64,000 nt of DNA. Source: Streptomyces sp. 3214.6 (GTDB lineage: Bacteria; Actinomycetota; Actinomycetes; Streptomycetales; Streptomycetaceae). The DNA is taken from positions 1,488,001 to 1,552,000 of the forward strand of contig NZ_LT670819.1 in NCBI RefSeq assembly GCF_900129855.1, in the 5' to 3' direction. Shown in pieces: positions 36,773-44,306 of this stretch; position 1 is the first letter of the stretch; the number at the start of each line of letters is the position of its first letter. The notes under the pieces were generated by a model. That model ran no database searches and had not been told where the DNA came from. It saw only the letters and a list, made by a program, of their open reading frames with translations. A program made the translations under genes and the position numbers.

Positions 36773-37630
36773 TCACTCGTCGAGCAGATCGGGCTGCTCG
36801 GCGACGATCTCGTCCCAGAGCAGCTGGAAGCTGAACCAGCCGAGCTGGGCGTCGCCGAATCCGTCGCCCGCCGCCGTGGCCTGTTCATGGGTGAATGTCT
36901 TCGGGGTGCCGGCCGCGAGGGCGAGCAGCTGGACCTGGGCGCAGCTGTCGTAGGTGAAGAACCAGTGCACGGCTTCGTCCAGTGAGCCGCCCACGGTGAT
37001 CAGGCCGTGGTGGCGCAGCAGAATGGCCCGGTTGTCCCCGAGCTGCTCCGCGATGTCGCGGCCCTGCTCCAGGGAGACGGAGGGTCCTTCGTAGGCTTCG
37101 TACAGGGTCTGCCGGCCGTAGAAGGCGGCCGATTCCTGGTCGATGGGCTCCAGCAGTCGGCCGAGCGCTCCGAGCGCGCGGGAGTGCGCCGTGTGGCCGT
37201 GAGCGGCCGCGGTCGCCCCGGGGTGGAGTTCGTGGATCTGGGAGTGGATGACGAAGGCGCTCGGGTTGACGCGGTGCTTTCCGTGGACGACGCGGCCTTC
37301 GGCGTCCACGCAGATCAGATCGGCGACGCGGACCTGCTTGAAGGAGACGCCGAAGGGATTGACCCAGAACTGGTCGGGATACTCCGGGTCCCGGACGGAG
37401 ATGTGACCCGAAATCCCTTCTCCGAAGCCGTATTTGCCGAACAGCCGGAGGGCCGCGGCCAGGCGCTGCTTCCGGTGCCGCCTGGTCTCCTCCGGGGTGT
37501 CGAAGACCGGCTCTCCGGGAATCGGCAGACCGGTCGCGGTGTCCGCGAGGTATGCGGCACGGGTCCCGGTGGTCGGGTCGGTCGGGTCGGTCGTGTCGGT
37601 CGTCTCGGTCGGGGTGGTCATGGTGGTCAT
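36773..37630 (-). CDS. class II aldolase/adducin-fold protein, possible CloR/NovR-type oxygenase
   Basis: A 285-residue protein. The metal-binding histidines His144 and His146 (AAAHGHTAHSRA) and His207/208 (LLRHHGLITVGG) are present. The SSE segment that carries the catalytic Glu in fuculose-phosphate aldolase is NPSAFVIHSQIHE here, so aldolase chemistry is doubtful. The family includes CloR/NovR, iron oxygenases that shorten 4-hydroxyphenylpyruvate side chains to 4-hydroxybenzoates. Lying beside prephenate dehydrogenase, such a role is plausible but unproven. The first about 22 residues are Thr-rich, encoded by short imperfect repeats. GAGAGAGGGAG precedes the ATG. Confidence 0.8.
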   Translation of the reverse strand: MTTMTTPTETTDTTDPTDPTTGTRAAYLADTATGLPIPGEPVFDTPEETRRHRKQRLAAALRLFGKYGFGEGISGHISVRDPEYPDQFWVNPFGVSFKQVRVADLICVDAEGRVVHGKHRVNPSAFVIHSQIHELHPGATAAAHGHTAHSRALGALGRLLEPIDQESAAFYGRQTLYEAYEGPSVSLEQGRDIAEQLGDNRAILLRHHGLITVGGSLDEAVHWFFTYDSCAQVQLLALAAGTPKTFTHEQATAAGDGFGDAQLGWFSFQLLWDEIVAEQPDLLDE

Positions 37631-37695
37631 GGTGACTCCCTCTCTCTGGGCCGGTGTTGACCGGGAACGGGGGGGGACCGTCGGTAGGGGATGCG

Positions 37696-39243
37696 CTAGG
37701 CGGGCAGCAGGACGTCCGTCGGCCGGGCGGGGTTCGCGGCGCCCGCGTGCCGCAGGATGGCGGCGACGATGTCCTCACCGCGGTCCACCAGCGACGGGAC
37801 TCCGAACGTGAAGAAGAGCGCGCCGGAGCCGATGTTGCCGAGTCCGTACAGGCGCGGGTCCTGGGTGCCGTCCGCGATGAGGCGGCTGGTCGCCCGGGCC
37901 AGGTTCAACCCGCCGTGGGGGTGGCGGACGGCCGCGTGACTGCGCGTCAGGGTGGTCACCAGCGGCAGCGCGCCGGTGGGGATCCGGCCCTCGGAAGCGT
38001 TGACCGCGTTGATCACCTTGTCCGCCGCCAGGGCCGTCCCGTCCGTGGTGATCGTCTCGAAGCCGCCGCCGGGGCGTGCCGTGACCTTCTGCAGGCCGCA
38101 ACGGACGTCCAGTTGGCCGGCGTCGACGAGTTGCAGCATCAGGGACGCGCTGCTCGGCGGCATGGGGCAGCACAGGCTCATGACGGTCCGGTAGTGGGAG
38201 TGCAGGAGTTCGGCCCTGTCCTGTTCCCTGAGCAGCGGCCACACGTCGGGGCCGATGTCGGGCACCGCGCGCTGCAGGATGCGCAGGCCCAGGTCCGGGG
38301 AGCCCACGGCGGCGAACTGACGTCGCAGGCGGTCCACCGGCGCTTCCCGGTCGGCGTTCATGATCTCGGCGTACACCGCGTCGAGATCCGCGCCCGCGTC
38401 GCGCAGTTCGGCTTTCACGAGGTCCGCGAACTCCGCGAGGGCCAGCTCACTCCGTCGCCCGGCGAGGGACCGCATCCGCTCCTTCGTGAGATGGCGCGGC
38501 TCGAAGGCGGCCGGGCGCTGCCGGACCCCGGGCAGCAGCCCTCGCCGGGACAGCAGGCTGATCCGGCCCTGATGGCCCTGAGCGGCGAGGGCTAGAACGA
38601 TGTCGACGGCCGTGAGGCCGCTGCCGATGACGGCCACGTCCTCCCGCGGGCCGATGTCCCGCAGGCGGTGCGACACGGGATACGGGTCCGCGATGAACCC
38701 CGGTGCACCGGTGAGTCCGTAGGCGTCCTTGGGGCTGTCACCGCCCACGCACAGTACGACGTAGTCGAAGGCGCCGGCGTGGCCGTTGCTCGTGCTCAGC
38801 AGCACCTGGTCGGCGGTCCGCCGGGCCCCGGTGACCGCGGCGCCGACGAGATCGACCCGCCAGCCCTGTCGGCGCAGCTCTCCCAGGGCCGTGTAGGCCG
38901 ACTGCTCCAGATATTCGCCGTAGACGGTCCGCGGTGCGAAACGTGCCCCGGAATAGGGGTCGACGCTGTCGAAGTCCTCGACAATGCGCTCGCGAATCTC
39001 CAGCCAGCGTTCGAAGTGACCGAGGTCGCCCACGCGTACGGACATGTCGTCGGGCGGCGCATTCACCTTTATGGTCTCGACGTCGACTTGATAGGCGCGG
39101 CCTCGCCACAAATTCGGCGACGGCTCGAACACCGTGATGCTGCCCGGTCCGCCCTGTGCCTGGGCCAGTGCGTCGATGAGGCAGACCGCAGACGCACCAC
39201 CTCCGACCACACCGATCGATATTCCAGACATATGCTCTCTCAT
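37696..39243 (-). CDS. FAD/NAD(P)-binding oxidoreductase (NAD_binding_9 type)
   Basis: A 515-residue flavoprotein with two dinucleotide folds: ISIGVVGGGASAVCLIDALA at the N-terminus and DVAVIGSGLTAVDIVLALA near residue 190. INAVNASEGRIPTGALPLV and LYGLGNIGSGALFFTFG are in the C-terminal half. It resembles the broad FAD-NAD(P)-binding family; no substrate can be assigned. The ATG at 39243 has GGAAGAG upstream; an alternative ATG at 39267 overlaps the flavin reductase stop (ATGA) and would add eight residues. Likely an N- or O-hydroxylating or reducing step in the aromatic pathway. Confidence 0.85.
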   Translation of the reverse strand: MREHMSGISIGVVGGGASAVCLIDALAQAQGGPGSITVFEPSPNLWRGRAYQVDVETIKVNAPPDDMSVRVGDLGHFERWLEIRERIVEDFDSVDPYSGARFAPRTVYGEYLEQSAYTALGELRRQGWRVDLVGAAVTGARRTADQVLLSTSNGHAGAFDYVVLCVGGDSPKDAYGLTGAPGFIADPYPVSHRLRDIGPREDVAVIGSGLTAVDIVLALAAQGHQGRISLLSRRGLLPGVRQRPAAFEPRHLTKERMRSLAGRRSELALAEFADLVKAELRDAGADLDAVYAEIMNADREAPVDRLRRQFAAVGSPDLGLRILQRAVPDIGPDVWPLLREQDRAELLHSHYRTVMSLCCPMPPSSASLMLQLVDAGQLDVRCGLQKVTARPGGGFETITTDGTALAADKVINAVNASEGRIPTGALPLVTTLTRSHAAVRHPHGGLNLARATSRLIADGTQDPRLYGLGNIGSGALFFTFGVPSLVDRGEDIVAAILRHAGAANPARPTDVLLPA

Positions 39244-39263
39244 CCGCAGCTCTTCCGGCCCGC

Positions 39264-39800
39264 TCATATCGCGTTCTGGTCCATACGGTGAAATTCCCCG
39301 TGCAGGAATATGAGTGAGGACCGGGAGTCGTTCACGCCGGCTCCGACGACCTCTCCGACGATCAGCAGGTGGTCGCCGGCCACCAGGTGGTCCCGGTACC
39401 GGCACTCCATCCAGGCCGCGGAGTCGAGGAGCAGGGCGCCGGTCTGCCGGCCCGGCTCGGCGGGCAGGCTGCCGAGGGCCTTCATCCGGTCCTCCGCGGG
39501 GCGGGCGAAGATCCGGGCCAGGTCTTCGGCGCCGCCGTCGAGGATGGAGAGCGCCCAGACCCGGGATTCCATCAGGTCGTCCAGAAAAGTGGAATCACGG
39601 CGAATGCTCAGCGAAACCAGGGGCGGGGTCAATGACACCGAGGTCAGCGAGTTGATCGTCAGAGCATTGTGCCGGCGGGTCGATTCCGCGTCGGAGAAAG
39701 TACTCACCACGCACACACCGGAGGCGAAATTGCGCATGACGGAACGCAGATCGTCCGTCACGGCAACCGGCGGATGATTCGCTGCTGACAGGTCACCCAT
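39264..39800 (-). CDS. flavin reductase (HpaC/NADH:FMN oxidoreductase family)
   Basis: A 178-residue FMN-binding split-barrel protein that supplies reduced flavin to a partner monooxygenase. Typical segments are LRSVMRNFASGVCVVSTF, ALTINSLTSVSLTPPLVSLS and the C-terminal GDHLLIVGEVV. The ATG at 39800 has GGAGAGGA upstream. It is first in the aromatic operon; the only reduced-flavin-dependent oxygenase candidate in view is the acyl-CoA-dehydrogenase-fold protein at 45896-47107, about 6 kb away. Confidence 0.9.
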   Translation of the reverse strand: MGDLSAANHPPVAVTDDLRSVMRNFASGVCVVSTFSDAESTRRHNALTINSLTSVSLTPPLVSLSIRRDSTFLDDLMESRVWALSILDGGAEDLARIFARPAEDRMKALGSLPAEPGRQTGALLLDSAAWMECRYRDHLVAGDHLLIVGEVVGAGVNDSRSSLIFLHGEFHRMDQNAI

Positions 39801-39825
39801 GACTGGTCCTCTCCGGGGAATTTCA

Positions 39826-39846
39826 GATACGCACCGGTTCGATGCC
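39826..39846 (-). promoter_or_regulatory. possible butyrolactone-receptor (ARE-like) site before the flavin reductase
   Basis: GATACGCACCGGTTCGATGC is an imperfect dyad centred on CCGG, similar in plan to autoregulatory elements (ATACnnACCGGT...). It shares GATACGCA with the tandem repeats at 39921-39964. Confidence 0.3.
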
Positions 39847-39920
39847 GGAGACGTTACCGAGAGGCCGGGTCGCGGTTTTGCGGGGGCGCGCACAGGAATT
39901 AGCCCGTACACGCCTGCCTC

Positions 39921-39964
39921 GACGGGCCGTCGCCGATACGCAGACGGGCCGTCGCCGATACGCA
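39921..39964. repeat. two perfect 22-base tandem repeats
   Basis: The 22-base unit, starting GACGGGCC and ending GATACGCA, occupies 39921-39942 and 39943-39964 without mismatch. The period equals two helical turns, as in direct-repeat sites for activators. It lies between the TetR terminator and the aromatic operon. Confidence 0.8.
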
Positions 39965-39968
39965 AAAG

Positions 39969-39990
39969 AGCCGGCGGAGGCCCGCCGGCT
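39969..39990 (-). terminator. intrinsic terminator after the TetR gene
   Basis: AGCCGGCGG and CCGCCGGCT flank a 4-base loop; on the minus strand the stem is followed by CTTTTG. It lies 117 bases after the TetR stop codon and would insulate the regulator from the aromatic operon. Confidence 0.75.
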
Positions 39991-40106
39991 GTCACCTCGA
40001 GCAGGCTCGCGGCTGCCGCACGGCGGGCAGCGGGGAGCGCCTCGGAAGGAAAATACCGCCTTGCACGTTCTGACCGGCGCTGGGGCTCGTGCCCCGGCGG
40101 GTCCCT

Positions 40107-40850
40107 CTACTCGGTGCCGGTACCGGTGCCTGAACCGGAGTCGGAGTCGGAGTCGGAGTCGGAGTCGGAGGTGCCGTCACCGTCGGCGGCCTCTGCGGCG
40201 GCCGCGGCCAGGGCCTCCGCCTCCGCCAGTACCCGGGCGCCGCGATCGGCGCTCAGGTCCAGTCGCGCGAGCACGGCGGGGACGGCGACGGTCGGCAGCA
40301 GCTGCATCAGGAGCACGGACAGCCGCTGCGCCATGTCCCTGCGGTCGGAGAGCACATGGGACAGCAGCTGGATCCCGGAGAAGGAGGCGACGAGGAGTTC
40401 GGCGGTCTCCTGCAGGTCGACGCTCCGGTACAGCTCTCCCTGCTCGCTCGCCTCGGTCAGACCTGCCAGATTGTGCTCGATCCAGGCCAGGAACGGTCGC
40501 CGACGGTCCAGTTGATGCGCCCCCCGTTCCAACGACAGGCTGACACTGCCCTGGAGCATCCGGTCGTGCATGAGGCGGTGCGCGAAGACGAACCCGGCGT
40601 CCACCAACTCCTGAAGCTTCAGCGGACGCCGGACGATGGGGTAGGTCCCCCGGTCCACCTGAACCTCGAGGATCGCCTCGGCCAGATCCTCCTTCGAGGA
40701 GAAGTGGAAGTAGAACGCCCCTTTGGTGAGCCCGGCCCGTGAGTAGACGTCGGAGATGGTCGCGCCGTCGTATCCCCGCTCGGCGAAGACCGCCCCCGCC
40801 GCCTCGAGGATCAGCTCCCGAGTCCTGATCGCACGTTCCTGCTGGGCCAC
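40107..40850 (-). CDS. TetR-family gamma-butyrolactone receptor-like regulator (ArpA/ScbR type)
   Basis: A 247-residue repressor. The HTH is GATISDVYSRAGLTKGAFYF in an N-terminus (MAQQERAIRTRELILEAA) that matches butyrolactone receptors almost residue for residue. The ligand domain is about residues 55-205. The C-terminus ends in an unusual Ser-Asp run followed by Gly-Thr repeats, encoded by tandem TCGGAG units. The GTG at 40850 was chosen because it restores the family N-terminus with AGAGG nine bases upstream; an ATG at 40859 is the alternative. It diverges from afsA over a promoter with a receptor-site-like dyad, so it probably represses afsA and itself. Confidence 0.9.
   Translation of the reverse strand: MAQQERAIRTRELILEAAGAVFAERGYDGATISDVYSRAGLTKGAFYFHFSSKEDLAEAILEVQVDRGTYPIVRRPLKLQELVDAGFVFAHRLMHDRMLQGSVSLSLERGAHQLDRRRPFLAWIEHNLAGLTEASEQGELYRSVDLQETAELLVASFSGIQLLSHVLSDRRDMAQRLSVLLMQLLPTVAVPAVLARLDLSADRGARVLAEAEALAAAAAEAADGDGTSDSDSDSDSDSGSGTGTGTE
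40141..40170. repeat. five tandem TCGGAG hexanucleotides in the TetR 3' end
   Basis: Exact (TCGGAG)5, preceded by CCGGAG, encoding Ser-Asp on the minus strand. Copy-number changes would lengthen or shorten the protein tail without a frameshift. Confidence 0.85.
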
Positions 40851-40880
40851 GAGCACCATCCTCTACTGACTCAAACTTGA

Positions 40881-40909
40881 TTGAAACCATACCGCTAAGG
40901 ACGTATCTT
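40881..40909 (+). promoter_or_regulatory. afsA promoter
   Basis: TTGAAA (40881-40886), a 17-base spacer and TATCTT (40904-40909), followed by about 49 bases to the afsA ATG. This is a good match to a HrdB-type promoter. Confidence 0.6.
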
Positions 40910-40911
40910 TC
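40883..40911. promoter_or_regulatory. autoregulatory-element-like dyad in the tetR-afsA spacer
   Basis: GAAACCATACC, a central GCTAA, and GGACGTATCTTTC form an imperfect inverted repeat resembling AREs bound by ArpA/ScbR-type receptors. It covers the spacer and -10 of the afsA promoter, so binding would repress afsA. Confidence 0.5.
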
Positions 40912-40958
40912 CCCGAGGGGGGACAGGCCTCTCCATGCTCGTGTCATGAGGGGGAGCC

Positions 40959-41894
40959 ATGAGCTGGACACCTGTGGCCTGCGGTCGGCAGGTCGTCGAC
41001 GCGGTGGGCGGAGCCGGCACGATACCCAAGGAGCTGGTGCACAGACCCCGCGTCGACGACGTTCTGCTGACCGACTGGCAGCGCCTGGACGACGAGCGCT
41101 TCTCGGTGACGGCGAACTGGCCGCACACCCACGAGTTCTTCGTCCCCCTACAGGGCAAGCACGCCCCGGTGCTGATCGTCGAGACGCTGCGGCAGGCCGC
41201 GATCCTCCTGTGCCACACGGAGTTCGCCGTCCCGCTCGACCACCACTTCCTCATGCGAGACCTCCATTACCGGTCCCACCCCGAACACCTCGACGTGACG
41301 GACATGGCGACCGAGTTGCGGTTGGACGTCGTCTGCTGCGACATACGGCGTCGTGGCCTGCGGCTGACGGCCACCGACTGCCGGATGACCGTCCGGCACG
41401 GCGCCCGTACGGTGGCCACGGGCGGCGGCCGGCTCAGCATCTCCACCCCGCAGGCCTACCGGCGGCTCCGGGGCGCGTTCTCCCCGGCCGAGGCGGCGGC
41501 GCCGGTGATACCCGTGGCGCCGGCCCTGGTCGGCCGGACGGAGCCCGTGCACGTCGCGCTGGCACCCACCCGCGAACCCGGGCGCTGGCAACTGCGGGGC
41601 GACACCGGGAACGTCACCCTGTTCGGCCGGGCGGCCGACCACTATCCCGGCATGCTCCTGGTCGAGGCCGCGCACCAGGCCGCCACGGCCCTCCTTACGC
41701 CGGAGCCCTTCTATCCCGCGTCGTTCACCATCGACTTCCACCGTTACGCGGAATTCGCCACCCCCTGCTGGATCGAGGCGCACACCGTCCCCACCATGGT
41801 TCCCGGCGGCCGGTCGGTCCGGGTCACCGGCCGTCAGGACGGCCACCCCGTCTTCACCGCCTCCCTGACCGACGTGGGAAGGCAGTCGGCATGA
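40959..41894 (+). CDS. afsA: AfsA-family gamma-butyrolactone biosynthesis enzyme
   Basis: A 311-residue protein with two AfsA hotdog-fold repeats, about residues 25-155 (NWPHTHEFFVPL, VETLRQAAILLCHTEF) and 190-300 (ADHYPGMLLVEAAHQAATAL). AfsA condenses a beta-keto acyl chain with dihydroxyacetone phosphate, the first committed step to A-factor-type hormones. GAGGGGGAG precedes the ATG. It forms a two-gene operon with the epimerase (ATGA overlap) and is controlled by the divergent TetR promoter region. The acyl chain and final signal cannot be read from sequence. Confidence 0.92.
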   Translation: MSWTPVACGRQVVDAVGGAGTIPKELVHRPRVDDVLLTDWQRLDDERFSVTANWPHTHEFFVPLQGKHAPVLIVETLRQAAILLCHTEFAVPLDHHFLMRDLHYRSHPEHLDVTDMATELRLDVVCCDIRRRGLRLTATDCRMTVRHGARTVATGGGRLSISTPQAYRRLRGAFSPAEAAAPVIPVAPALVGRTEPVHVALAPTREPGRWQLRGDTGNVTLFGRAADHYPGMLLVEAAHQAATALLTPEPFYPASFTIDFHRYAEFATPCWIEAHTVPTMVPGGRSVRVTGRQDGHPVFTASLTDVGRQSA

Positions 41895-42880
41895 CCCGGC
41901 CGACCGTACTGATCACCGGAGGAGCGGGATTCATCGGCGCTCACGTGGTCCGCCGGCTCCTCACCGCCGAGGGCGCCGCGCCCGGTGCCCTCGTGCGACT
42001 GCTGGTCCATGACCGGGAGGTCATGGTGCCGGCCGGCGCGGCGGCGCAGACCGTCCACGGCGACCTGTGCGACGCGAGCTCCCTGCGAGGCGTCTGCGAC
42101 GGGGTGGACACGCTCGTCCATCTCGCCGCACAGGTCGGCGCAGACCTGGAACGCTGCCGTGCCGTCAACGTCGAGGGCACTCGGGCGCTGCTCTCCGAAG
42201 CGGCCCGGGCCGGTGTCCGGCGGATCATCCACCTCAGCACGGCCGCGGTCTACGGCGACGGGCCCCACCGGGGCGAGACGGAGTCGCTGCTGCGGCCCGC
42301 CCCGGTGTCCCCCACCAGCATCACGCGGCTCGCCGCGGAGGAGAGCGTGCTCGCTGCGGGCGGCCTCGTCCTGCGGCCGCACATGGTCTACGGCGAGGGC
42401 GACACCTGGGTGGTGCCCTCGCTCGTGGCGATGCTGCACCTCGTCCCGCACTGGGTGGACGAGGGCCGCGCCCAGGTCTCGATGATCGCCGTCGACGATC
42501 TGGCCGACGCCGTCGCCCGCCTGGCCCGGCTCCGCGCCCTGCCTGCCGGCCGGGTCCTGCATGCGAACCACCCCGACCCGGTGCGGGTCCGGGACGTGGT
42601 CAGTACGGTGGCCGGAGCGTTGCGCCTGCCGCTCCCGCAGGGGAACGTCTCCCACGGCAGGGCGCTCGACCTGCTCGGCGCCCGGGACGACCCCGCCAGG
42701 GCGCGGCGGTTGTCGCTGCTCGCGGTCGACCACTGGTACGAGAGTTCGGCCCTGTGGAAGCTGGTCGACGCCGACCCGGGTCCGGGTTTCCCGGAGCGCT
42801 TCGCGTCGTACGCCGCCTGGTACCGGGCCGCCATGGCCGCCCGGTCCGGGCCGGAGCCGGCCGGGCGGCCGGCCGGCTGA
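41891..42880 (+). CDS. NAD-dependent epimerase/dehydratase-type reductase
   Basis: A 329-residue extended SDR. The NAD motif is VLITGGAGFIGAHVVRRLL, with VHLAAQVGADLERC and LSTAAVYGDG carrying the catalytic Ser region. The usual YxxxK is not obvious: SPTSITRLAAEE occupies the place, so catalysis may differ or the enzyme may be a reductase of atypical type. Translation is coupled to afsA (ATGA). In hormone clusters such SDRs reduce or dehydrate the butyrolactone intermediate; here that is inference from position. A 9-base-stem hairpin overlaps the 3' end. Confidence 0.85.
   Translation: MTRPTVLITGGAGFIGAHVVRRLLTAEGAAPGALVRLLVHDREVMVPAGAAAQTVHGDLCDASSLRGVCDGVDTLVHLAAQVGADLERCRAVNVEGTRALLSEAARAGVRRIIHLSTAAVYGDGPHRGETESLLRPAPVSPTSITRLAAEESVLAAGGLVLRPHMVYGEGDTWVVPSLVAMLHLVPHWVDEGRAQVSMIAVDDLADAVARLARLRALPAGRVLHANHPDPVRVRDVVSTVAGALRLPLPQGNVSHGRALDLLGARDDPARARRLSLLAVDHWYESSALWKLVDADPGPGFPERFASYAAWYRAAMAARSGPEPAGRPAG
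42855..42878. terminator. hairpin at the epimerase stop, convergent with the P450 gene
   Basis: AGCCGGCCG and CGGCCGGCT with a 6-base loop, overlapping the last codons of the epimerase. The two converging genes end only four bases apart, so this is the only visible stop signal between them. Confidence 0.4.
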
Positions 42881-42884
42881 GCCG

Positions 42885-44132
42885 TCAGACGGCAGCGGTC
42901 TCGCGGTCCAGGAGGACCAGCAGTTCCCGGTGGCCGTTGGAGATGAACGACTCCTGCGCCTCGGCCGGCGTGCCGGGTCGGGCGAGAGCCAGCGCCGGAA
43001 AGCGCTCGAACAGGGAGCGAAGGGCGATCGACACCTCCAGCCGGGCCAGCGGCGCGCCCAGGCAGTAGTGGACGCCGTGACCGAAGGAGACGTGGTCGCG
43101 GCGGCCGGGCCTGGTGATGTCGAAGCGGTCCGCGGTGTCGCCGTGCCGTGCGGGGTCACGGCCCGCCCCGGCATAGGAAATCATGATCGCGTCGCCCTTG
43201 GGGATCACCACGTCGCCGAGGTCCAGGTCCTCGACGGCGTAGCGCAGGATCGAGTGGGCGCCGGGGGCTTCGTAGCGCAGCGTCTCCTCGATGACGTCGT
43301 CCCAGCCTGCGTCCCCCTGCTGTACGAGGCGGAGCTGTTCGGGGTGGCGCAGCAGGGCGTGCACGGCGTGGTCGAGCAGATTGACGGTGGTCTCGTATCC
43401 GGCTGTGAACAGCAGGATGAGGTTGTCCGCCAGTTCCTTCTCGGTGAGACTCGCGCCGTCCTCGTCCCGCACGGCGATCAGGTCGCAGGTGAGGTCGTCC
43501 CCCGGGTTCTCGCGCTTGTACGCGAGGACGTCCGACAGGGTGGCGTACAGGGCATGGCCGTTGGCCTGCGCCTCCTGTGCGGACGCGGACGTACGGAAGA
43601 AGCCCTTGATGATCCCGTGCAGTTCGGAGCGGTACTCGTCGGGAATGCCGAACAGCTCGCACATCACCTGGTTGGGCAGCGGATGCGCGAACTTCTCGCG
43701 CAGGTCCAGCGGTCGGCCCGGCGGCTCGGCGGCCAGGGCGTCGAGGAGTTCGTCGGTGATCTGCTGGATACGCGGGCGCAGTGCGGCGACCCGGCGTTGT
43801 GTGAAGGCCGTGGCCACCGGCTTGCGCAGGCGGGTGTGGTCGGCGCCGTAGGCCGTCACCATGTTCTGGACGGACACCCAGATGGCCAGGGGCCAGTCCT
43901 GGGGTATCTCGCCGTTGATCCAGGAAGGCCAGTGCTGGTAGGCATCCTTGGAGACGCGCGGATCCAGGAGAAGACTGCGGATCAGGTCGTAGTCCGTGAC
44001 CGACCAGGCCACCACCCCGCCCGGGAGTTCCACCTGCACCGCGCGTCCCAGGCTGCGTATCCGGGCGATCTCACCATGGATGTCGCGCCCGCCGGCGTCC
44101 ATTACGAAGGGGCACAGCCCACTACGGTCCAT
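42885..44132 (-). CDS. cytochrome P450
   Basis: A 415-residue soluble bacterial P450. The heme motif is FGHGVHYCLGAPLARLE, the I-helix is LLFTAGYETTVNLL (Tyr-Glu-Thr in place of the common Ala/Gly-His/Glu-Thr), the K-helix is EETLRYEAP, and AYGADHTRLRKPVATAFTQRRV is the C-helix. It needs a ferredoxin partner, none of which is encoded here. GGAG precedes the ATG by eight bases. It is convergent with afsA-epimerase and downstream of the MFS gene; it may tailor either the aromatic product or, as for SrrO and Cyp17 in butenolide hormones, the signal molecule. Confidence 0.93.
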   Translation of the reverse strand: MDRSGLCPFVMDAGGRDIHGEIARIRSLGRAVQVELPGGVVAWSVTDYDLIRSLLLDPRVSKDAYQHWPSWINGEIPQDWPLAIWVSVQNMVTAYGADHTRLRKPVATAFTQRRVAALRPRIQQITDELLDALAAEPPGRPLDLREKFAHPLPNQVMCELFGIPDEYRSELHGIIKGFFRTSASAQEAQANGHALYATLSDVLAYKRENPGDDLTCDLIAVRDEDGASLTEKELADNLILLFTAGYETTVNLLDHAVHALLRHPEQLRLVQQGDAGWDDVIEETLRYEAPGAHSILRYAVEDLDLGDVVIPKGDAIMISYAGAGRDPARHGDTADRFDITRPGRRDHVSFGHGVHYCLGAPLARLEVSIALRSLFERFPALALARPGTPAEAQESFISNGHRELLVLLDRETAAV

Positions 44133-44234
44133 CGGTCATCTCCAGGTCTCACCGGGGCGGTCCCATCCGCCCGGGAAAGTGAACTCTGCCGGATTCGATC
44201 ACTGCCTGCTGAGGGTTTTCGATTCCGCGAGGAG

Positions 44235-44286
44235 GGCCGGAATTCCACCCCGTTCTTCGCGAAGGGGTGGGGCGGAACTCCGGCCC
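44235..44286 (-). terminator. large imperfect hairpin between the MFS and P450 genes
   Basis: A core CCACCCCGTTC / GAAGGGGTGG stem with a 5-base loop and one bulge, extended by outer GGCCGGAATT / GAACTCCGGCC pairing. It lies just after the MFS stop in a 174-base spacer that must also contain the P450 promoter if that gene is not read through. Confidence 0.5.
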
Positions 44287-44306
44287 GTCCGACGGCGGGC
44301 GTGCGC

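Larger units (their letters stand above)
39801..40106. other. regulatory spacer upstream of the aromatic operon
   Basis: 306 bases without a gene, between the TetR stop and the flavin reductase ATG, both on the minus strand. It contains the TetR terminator, two perfect 22-base tandem repeats and a possible butyrolactone-receptor site. The operon promoter must lie here. Confidence 0.6.

Noticed and set aside
39921..39964. Tandem repeats as a possible CRISPR array
   Set aside because: Two adjoining 22-base copies without spacers and no cas genes; more like regulator sites.
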